Positions 14,387 to 18,697 of a stretch of DNA of 18,697 bases are shown one piece after another. The stretch is taken from the NCBI GenBank assembly GCA_016296485.1, contig JAEDJF010000020.1, positions 1 to 18,697 on the forward strand. The letters run 5' to 3'. Every line of letters begins with the position of its first letter. The first letter of the stretch is position 1. The DNA is from Oscillospiraceae bacterium (GTDB taxonomy: Bacteria > Bacillota > Clostridia > Oscillospirales > Ruminococcaceae). The position numbers and the translations under genes are program-made. The notes under the pieces were generated by a model. That model was not told where the DNA came from. It worked only from the letters and a program-made list of their open reading frames with translations, and ran no database searches.

Positions 14387-15246
14387 GCAAACAGATTGAA
14401 GTTATCGGCGTTCGTTTCAAAGAGGTCGGAAAGGTTTACTACTTCGACCCGAACGGCGAAAAATACGCCATCGGCGACAGGGCGATTGTTGAAACGAGCC
14501 GGGGCATAGAGTGCGGCGAGGTCGCCGCCGACAACCGTTTCGTGGACGAAGAAAAGGTTGTGATGCCGCTTAAAAGCGCCCTTCGCCACGCGACGGAGGA
14601 CGATATTGCAAGGGTTGAGGAAAACGCCCGCCTTGAAAAACAGGCTTTCGCCAAATGCGAGGAGAAAATAGCCGCCCACGGGCTCGATATGAAGCTGGTG
14701 GACGTGGAATATACCTTTGACAACAGCAAAATAATCTTTTATTTCACCGCCGACGGAAGGGTCGATTTCCGTGAGCTTGTAAAGGACCTTGCGGCTGTTT
14801 TCAGGACAAGAATCGAGCTTCGCCAGATCGGCGTAAGGGACGAGGCAAAGATGATGGGCGGTCTCGGAATCTGCGGAAGACCTTTCTGCTGTTCCCAGTT
14901 CCTTGGCGAATTTGCCCCCGTTTCCGTAAAGATGGCGAAGGAACAGGGTCTCTCTCTCAACCCGACGAAAATTTCCGGCACCTGCGGAAGGCTGATGTGC
15001 TGCCTCAAATATGAGCAGGAGGGCTACGAGGAGCTTATCCGCACTACGCCCCGGGTCGGCGCCGCAGTAAAAACTCCCGAGGGCGCGGGCACTGTTATTG
15101 ATATTAACCTTATGACCGGAATGCTCAGCATAAAGATGAACGACGCCCCGGACGGCGCACCCAAGAGCTTCCATAAATCCCAGGTTAAAACTATTCGGAG
15201 AGAAAAAGATACCCAGCCCGAGGAAACCGCAGAAGAAAACGAATAA
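14383..15246 (+). CDS. ricT: PSP1-domain regulatory protein RicT (YaaT)
   Basis: In Bacillus, RicT forms the Ric (Y) complex with RicA and RicF, an Fe-S-containing cofactor of RNase Y needed for mRNA maturation and for competence, sporulation and biofilm formation. The 287 residues show VGVRF-like VIGVRFKEVGKVYYFD at the start and the PSP1 core with RTRIELRQIGVRDEAKMMGG (141-160). Two cysteine clusters, GICGRPFCC (162-170) and CGRLMCC (201-207), match conserved RicT cysteines. The C-terminal tail is acidic. ATGA overlap with holB gives tight coupling. The RicA and RicF partners are not in this window. Confidence 0.96.
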   Translation: MSKQIEVIGVRFKEVGKVYYFDPNGEKYAIGDRAIVETSRGIECGEVAADNRFVDEEKVVMPLKSALRHATEDDIARVEENARLEKQAFAKCEEKIAAHGLDMKLVDVEYTFDNSKIIFYFTADGRVDFRELVKDLAAVFRTRIELRQIGVRDEAKMMGGLGICGRPFCCSQFLGEFAPVSVKMAKEQGLSLNPTKISGTCGRLMCCLKYEQEGYEELIRTTPRVGAAVKTPEGAGTVIDINLMTGMLSIKMNDAPDGAPKSFHKSQVKTIRREKDTQPEETAEENE

Positions 15247-15251
15247 CTCTA

Positions 15252-15280
15252 TTGATTTTTTAAAGATATGATGATAAAAT
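15252..15280 (+). promoter_or_regulatory. Sigma-A promoter of the ferredoxin gene
   Basis: TTGATT (15252-15257), a 17-bp spacer and TAAAAT (15275-15280), just past the ricT stop. With no terminator between them, the ferredoxin can be made both from this promoter and by read-through from ricT. Confidence 0.68.
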
Positions 15281-15314
15281 TAGTTTATCCAAAATTAAAG
15301 GAGGCTTTTTTATC

Positions 15315-15485
15315 ATGGCTTATAAAATTTCTGATGCTTGCATCGAGTGCGGTTCCTGTGCTGACGAGTGCCCCGTAGGCGCAATTTCTCACGGCGACGG
15401 CAAATACGTCATCGACCCCGCAAAATGCATTGAGTGCGGAAGCTGCGCGAGCGTTTGCCCCGTAGGCGCACCCGATATGGAATAA
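15315..15485 (+). CDS. 2[4Fe-4S] ferredoxin, clostridial type
   Basis: A 56-residue electron carrier, the standard length for clostridial ferredoxin. Two cluster motifs are complete: CIECGSCADECP (9-20) and CIECGSCASVCP (38-49), each CxxCxxCxxxCP, so both clusters have all eight ligands. The two halves are near copies, as usual for the fold. ATG 15315 has a perfect AAAGGAGG at 15297-15304. It stands alone between ricT and trmN6, where Bacillus has yabA, with its own promoter and terminator. A general redox role (pyruvate:ferredoxin oxidoreductase or hydrogenase) is the default reading. Confidence 0.96.
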   Translation: MAYKISDACIECGSCADECPVGAISHGDGKYVIDPAKCIECGSCASVCPVGAPDME

Positions 15486-15496
15486 TTGAAACGACT

Positions 15497-15534
15497 TTAA
15501 GCGGGCGGGGGGTTCCCTTCCCGCTTAATTTTTT
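15497..15534 (+). terminator. Terminator after the ferredoxin gene
   Basis: TTAAGCGGG (15497-15505) pairs perfectly with CCCGCTTAA (15520-15528) across a 14-base loop, followed by six T. No clear promoter is visible between it and trmN6 (15535-15570), so trmN6-rsmI may rely on read-through or a promoter I cannot see. Confidence 0.85.
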
Positions 15535-15570
15535 ATATGCCGCCCGGCAAATCAAGGTCACAGAGGTTCT

Positions 15571-16230
15571 ATGGATATTATTTATAACGACTTTTACGGA
15601 ATTGAAATGGCGACGACAAAAGAATACGGCTTCGGCGGCGACGCGCTTTTGCTTGCGGAGTTCGCAAAACCGAAATACAGCGACCGGGTCCTGGACCTTT
15701 GTACCGGCTGCGGAGTTGTGCCGATTATGATGATGGCGGCGGGCTTTAAAGGAAGCGCCACCGCCGTCGATATTCAGCCCGGAGCAATCGAGCTCTGTGA
15801 GCTGACGGCGAAGAAAAACTCCATTGAGGAGAGGTTTTTCCCGGTATGCGCCGACCTTAACAAGCTGGACTTCCCGGCGGAGAGCTTTAGCCTCATAACC
15901 GTGAACCCGCCCTATTTCGTTTCAGGAGCGGGAAAGGAAAACGGCACCGAGGCGAGGGACCTCGCCCGAAGGGAAAGCGGCTGCACTCTGGCGCAGGTTG
16001 CCGCCGTTTCCGCCCGGCTTTTAAAATACGGCGGGCGGCTCTGTATGTGCCACCGCCCGGAGCGCCTTGCGGACGTCATTTTCGAGATGAGAAAAAATAA
16101 AATCGAGCCGAAGCGCCTTACCTTTGTAAATAACGCCACGGAGAGCCGGGAACCCTGGCTAATTCTTGTTGAGGGCAAAAAGGGCGGGCACTCCGGTCTT
16201 AAAATAAACTATATTCAAAACGGGAGATAA
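15571..16230 (+). CDS. trmN6: tRNA1(Val) A37 N6-methyltransferase family protein (TrmN6, YabB)
   Basis: SAM-dependent methyltransferase of 219 residues. YGFGGDALLLAEFA (19-32) matches the TrmN6 N-terminus. DLCTGCGVVP (42-51) is the SAM-binding motif I and AVDIQP (65-70) the ribose-contact acidic loop. NPPYF (112-116) is the catalytic N6-adenine motif. It methylates A37 of tRNA-Val in E. coli; target here is inferred from family. GAGG precedes the ATG. It lies 2 bases before rsmI, as in Bacillus apart from the missing yazA. Confidence 0.92.
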   Translation: MDIIYNDFYGIEMATTKEYGFGGDALLLAEFAKPKYSDRVLDLCTGCGVVPIMMMAAGFKGSATAVDIQPGAIELCELTAKKNSIEERFFPVCADLNKLDFPAESFSLITVNPPYFVSGAGKENGTEARDLARRESGCTLAQVAAVSARLLKYGGRLCMCHRPERLADVIFEMRKNKIEPKRLTFVNNATESREPWLILVEGKKGGHSGLKINYIQNGR

Positions 16231-16232
16231 TT

Positions 16233-17063
16233 ATGGGAAAGCTTTACGTAGTCGGAACGCCTATCGGCAACCTCGGGGATTTTTCGCCGAGGGCGGCGGA
16301 AACTCTTGAAAAGGTGGATTTTATCGCCGCCGAGGACACGAGAGTGACCGTCAAGCTGCTCAACCATTTCGGAATAAAAAAGCCCATGGTCATCTATCAG
16401 AAGTTTAACGAAAAGGAGCAGGGCGAAGCAATCGTCTCCCGCCTTCTCGGCGGCGAATCCTGCGCGATAGTGACCGACGCGGGAATGCCCTGCATCAGCG
16501 ACCCGGGTGAGACCCTTGTAAAAATGTGCGTCGGGGCGGGGGTTCCGGTGGAAGCGGTGCCCGGTCCGTCGGCGGTAATCTCGGCGCTTGCCGTTTCTGG
16601 TCTTTCCGTTTCCCGCTTCACTTTCGAGGGCTTTTTGAGCGTCAAGCGCACCTCGAGAATGGAGCATTTAAACGAGCTTCGCCATGAGCGCCGCACGATG
16701 GTGTTCTATGAAGCGCCCCATAAGCTTTTGAGCACGCTCAAGGATATGAGCACCGTCTTCGGCGAGCGTAATATCGTCGTTATAAAAGAGCTCACGAAAA
16801 TACACGAAAGCTCCTGGCGCGGGACCCTTCCCGAGGCGGTGGATTACTATTCCGAAAACCCGCCCAAGGGCGAGTACGTGCTCGTGCTTGAGGGCGAAAG
16901 CGCCGAAGCCTCGGCGGAAAAGGACCCGCTTGTGGAAGCCATAACTCTTGCGAAGGAGCTTATGGAGCAGGGCAAACCCGCCTCCATCGCGGCGAAGGAA
17001 GCCGCAAAGCTCACCGGAAGAACCAAGGGCGAGATTTATAAAATGCTCATTGCGGAAGAATAA
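16233..17063 (+). CDS. rsmI: 16S rRNA C1402 2'-O-methyltransferase RsmI
   Basis: Methylates the ribose of C1402 in the decoding centre of 16S rRNA, helping start-codon fidelity. The 276 residues show GTPIGNLGD (8-16), AEDTRVT (33-39) and TDAGMPCISDPG (81-92). VEAVPGPSAVISAL (107-120) and the FYEAPHK motif also belong to the tetrapyrrole-methylase-fold RsmI family. The C-terminal GRTKGEIYK helix is complete. The ATG at 16233 follows trmN6 by 2 bases; a terminator abuts its stop. Confidence 0.96.
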   Translation: MGKLYVVGTPIGNLGDFSPRAAETLEKVDFIAAEDTRVTVKLLNHFGIKKPMVIYQKFNEKEQGEAIVSRLLGGESCAIVTDAGMPCISDPGETLVKMCVGAGVPVEAVPGPSAVISALAVSGLSVSRFTFEGFLSVKRTSRMEHLNELRHERRTMVFYEAPHKLLSTLKDMSTVFGERNIVVIKELTKIHESSWRGTLPEAVDYYSENPPKGEYVLVLEGESAEASAEKDPLVEAITLAKELMEQGKPASIAAKEAAKLTGRTKGEIYKMLIAEE

Positions 17064-17089
17064 AAAAGGCGCCTAAGGGCGTCTTTTTT
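17062..17089 (+). terminator. Terminator after rsmI
   Basis: GGCGCC (17068-17073) pairs with GGCGTC (17078-17083), with one G-T pair, around TAAG. Six A on the left extend it with six T on the right (17084-17089). The stem begins at the rsmI stop codon. Confidence 0.88.
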
Positions 17090-17155
17090 GATGCCGCAGA
17101 CTGTACAAGCGTGAATACTAAGATTTGTGCAATATACAGAATTTTGGAAATATGA

Positions 17156-17184
17156 TTTAAAGCATATAAATTCTAATGTATAAT
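17156..17184 (+). promoter_or_regulatory. Candidate promoter of the small membrane-anchored protein gene
   Basis: TTTAAA (17156-17161), a 17-bp spacer and a perfect TATAAT (17179-17184). The -35 is weak. The 140-base stretch 17090-17229 holds this and no gene. Confidence 0.5.
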
Positions 17185-17229
17185 GTTTATAAAAAAGAGA
17201 AAAGCGGAATTAAAGGGGGCTGACGCAAA

Positions 17230-17721
17230 ATGACGAAAAAGAAAAAGTATTTTGTCGCCGGGGCAGCGGCACTTTTGCTGATTGCAGCAGCAATTTTGAT
17301 AAGTACAGTCGGTTTGTTTGGCATAAGCTATGAAAAGGTCGAGACTGGCTCCAAAGTCCTTGAAAATGATGTCTTTATCGCATATTATCCCGACTTTCCG
17401 GAACCTGTCCGCCGCTCGTTTTTTTATTTTAATGACGAAGATATTTTAATCAGCGCGGAAAGTAAAGAAATAAAGGGAAAATTTTTGCCGGATTTCAGCT
17501 CTGCTGATGAGACTTATAACGGAACACGAGTTTATTACAGCAACTCAGAAAAATGGTCAAGACCGGCTGTCTACGGAGATATAGTCTTGAAAACTTCAAA
17601 GTATGGAATATATAATTCCAACAGAAATGAGTGGGTGCTCGTTTTTACGAAAACCGAAAAGGCTGTAGAAAACGCGTATTTAAAAATACTGGAGTCTTAC
17701 AGTAAGGATGATTTAAAGTGA
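17230..17721 (+). CDS. Small membrane-anchored protein of unknown function
   Basis: A 163-residue protein I do not recognise. MTKKKK then a single hydrophobic segment at about 7-29 gives a positive-inside signal anchor or signal peptide; there is no lipobox cysteine, and no cysteine at all. The outer part (about 32-163) is rich in Tyr, Asn, Ser and Lys, with short beta-like stretches such as VFIAYYPDF and GDIVLKTSKYGIY. No catalytic motif is visible. GGGGG lies about 10 bases before the ATG. It is a single-gene unit with its own promoter and a strong terminator between rsmI and recA. Base use is unlike its neighbours: two sampled 60-base lines are 40% and 33% GC against 58% for one in rsmI. 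This hints at acquisition or fast evolution. Confidence 0.75.
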   Translation: MTKKKKYFVAGAAALLLIAAAILISTVGLFGISYEKVETGSKVLENDVFIAYYPDFPEPVRRSFFYFNDEDILISAESKEIKGKFLPDFSSADETYNGTRVYYSNSEKWSRPAVYGDIVLKTSKYGIYNSNRNEWVLVFTKTEKAVENAYLKILESYSKDDLK

Positions 17722-17755
17722 TAGCGTTCGGAAAGCGCAAAGTTTTGCATAAAGT

Positions 17756-17785
17756 AAAAAGGGGCTCCGAAGCGGAGCCCTTTTT
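17756..17785 (+). terminator. Terminator after the small membrane protein gene
   Basis: GGGCTCCG (17762-17769) pairs perfectly with CGGAGCCC (17773-17780) around AAG, flanked by A-run and five T (17781-17785). It shields recA from upstream transcription. Confidence 0.92.
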
Positions 17786-17826
17786 CATATGCTGAGTTTT
17801 CTGCACGGCGAAGAGAAAAATATTTT

Positions 17827-17840
17827 AGAACAAATGTTCG
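17827..17840. promoter_or_regulatory. LexA (SOS) box upstream of recA
   Basis: AGAACAAATGTTCG differs by one base from the Gram-positive LexA consensus CGAAC-N4-GTTCG, with both half-sites GAAC and GTTC intact. It lies 18 bases before the recA -35. It implies SOS control by a LexA encoded elsewhere. Confidence 0.85.
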
Positions 17841-17858
17841 ATTTTTTAAGAATAACTG

Positions 17859-17887
17859 TTGATTTTAATGAATTTATATATTATACT
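17859..17887 (+). promoter_or_regulatory. recA: Sigma-A promoter of recA
   Basis: TTGATT (17859-17864), a 17-bp spacer and TATACT (17882-17887), about 44 bases before the ATG. Confidence 0.78.
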
Positions 17888-17930
17888 ATATATAGATTTA
17901 CGAAATCACAGCCGAGGAGGACTTTTTGAT

Positions 17931-18697
17931 ATGGCAGATAAACGCGAAGCCCTTGAAACCGCAATCAAACAGCTTGAAAAACAGTACGGCAAAGGCACCG
18001 TTATGAAACTCGGACAAGCTCCGGCGCTTAACGTCGAAGCAATTTCCACCGGCTCCATAACCTTGGACTGCGCCCTCGGAATCGGCGGCGTGCCGAGAGG
18101 ACGTATCGTCGAGATATTCGGACCCGAAAGCTCCGGTAAAACGACCGTTGCCCTTCATATCATTGCCTCTGCCCAGAAGGCGGGGGGAGAAGCCGCCTTC
18201 ATCGACGTTGAGCACGCTCTTGACCCGGTTTACGCCAAGGCTCTCGGCGTCGATATTGACAGCCTTCTCGTTTCCCAGCCGGACACCGGCGAACAGGCGC
18301 TCGAAATTACCGAAGCCCTTGTGCGCTCCGGCGCTATTGACGTAATCGTCGTGGACTCCGTCGCAGCAATGGTGCCGAAGGCGGAGATTGAGGGACTTAT
18401 GGGCGACACTCACGTGGGTCTCCAGGCAAGACTTATGTCCCAGGCGCTTCGCAAGCTCACCGGCGTCATCAGCAAGACCAACTGCGTGGCGGTTTTCATC
18501 AACCAGCTTCGTGAAAAGGTCGGCGTTATGTACGGCAACCCGGAGGTAACTCCCGGCGGCCGCGCCCTTAAATTCTATTCCTCCGTCCGCCTTGACGTCC
18601 GCAAACAGGAACAGCTCAAGGCCGGCGGCGAGGTCATCGGCAACCACACCAAAGTAAAAGTTGTAAAAAATAAAGTGGCTCCGCCTTTTAAAGAGGC
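17931..18697 (+). CDS. recA: Recombinase RecA, N-terminal part (cut by window end)
   Basis: Forms ATP-dependent filaments on single-stranded DNA, drives strand exchange and triggers LexA self-cleavage. The 255 residues present hold the short N-terminal helix and most of the core. Walker A is GPESSGKTT (64-72), followed by AAFIDVEHALDPVYA, Walker B VIVVDSVAAM and NQLREKVGVMYGNPEVTPGG. The family is about 345 residues; the C-terminal domain lies beyond the window. ATG 17931 has GAGGAGG at 17914-17920. No unusual residues or breaks are seen. Confidence 0.97.
   Translation, partial: MADKREALETAIKQLEKQYGKGTVMKLGQAPALNVEAISTGSITLDCALGIGGVPRGRIVEIFGPESSGKTTVALHIIASAQKAGGEAAFIDVEHALDPVYAKALGVDIDSLLVSQPDTGEQALEITEALVRSGAIDVIVVDSVAAMVPKAEIEGLMGDTHVGLQARLMSQALRKLTGVISKTNCVAVFINQLREKVGVMYGNPEVTPGGRALKFYSSVRLDVRKQEQLKAGGEVIGNHTKVKVVKNKVAPPFKE

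Noticed and set aside
14116..15174. A 352-codon minus-strand frame opposite holB and ricT
   Set aside because: Antisense shadow; the plus-strand genes are conserved and complete.
15434..15730. A plus-strand frame overlapping the ferredoxin end and the start of trmN6
   Set aside because: It runs through a strong terminator and is out of frame with both real genes.

Overview
The window looks like ordinary chromosome from an anaerobic low-to-mid GC Gram-positive, most likely a Clostridia member of the Oscillospirales/Ruminococcaceae type. The evidence is strong AGGAGG-type ribosome binding sites, sigma-A promoters with 17-bp spacers, TTG starts, a Gram-positive CGAAC-type LexA box before recA, pyruvate phosphate dikinase, a clostridial 2[4Fe-4S] ferredoxin, an iron-sulfur flavoprotein, and a rearranged version of the Bacillus yaaO-darA-holB-ricT-yabB-rsmI neighbourhood. 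There is no phage, transposon, CRISPR array, rRNA or tRNA.

Layout. 1-875 (minus): 5' part of ppdK. 876-1114: divergent regulatory gap with a perfect 10-bp inverted repeat and a clear glmU promoter. 1115-3487: a GlmU homologue whose N-terminal uridylyltransferase half has lost its catalytic motifs, then prs and a terminator. 3519-4832: a self-contained two-gene unit, a LytTR DNA-binding protein without receiver domain plus a four-helix LiaF-like membrane protein, preceded by a perfect 9-bp direct repeat with 21-bp period next to a near-consensus promoter. 4839-8273 (minus): a YigZ-family protein, rpmE, a phosphohexomutase and an iron-sulfur flavoprotein. 8335-15534 (plus): comM/yifB, a short QueG-like Fe-S protein, a FemX-like aminoacyltransferase, an Orn/Lys/Arg decarboxylase-like protein, darA (cyclic-di-AMP receptor), holB, ricT and a 56-residue ferredoxin with its own promoter and terminator. 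15571-17089: trmN6-rsmI. 17156-17785: an AT-rich single-gene unit for a small membrane-anchored protein of unknown function. 17827-18697: LexA box, promoter and 5' part of recA.

How it fits together. Most genes are housekeeping: nucleotide and sugar-phosphate supply (prs, phosphohexomutase, GlmU acetyltransferase), the envelope (FemX, LiaF-like protein), DNA replication and repair (holB, recA, comM), rRNA and tRNA modification (rsmI, trmN6) and second-messenger or post-transcriptional control (darA, ricT). The most interesting parts are the LytTR/LiaF-like unit with its putative autoregulatory operator and the GlmU with a decayed half. The loss of tmk, yaaR, yabA and yazA from the yaaO-rsmI cluster, with a ferredoxin beside ricT, is also notable. 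I see no clear new multi-gene defence or metabolic system. The LytTR/LiaF-like pair is the nearest candidate for a little-described regulatory system.
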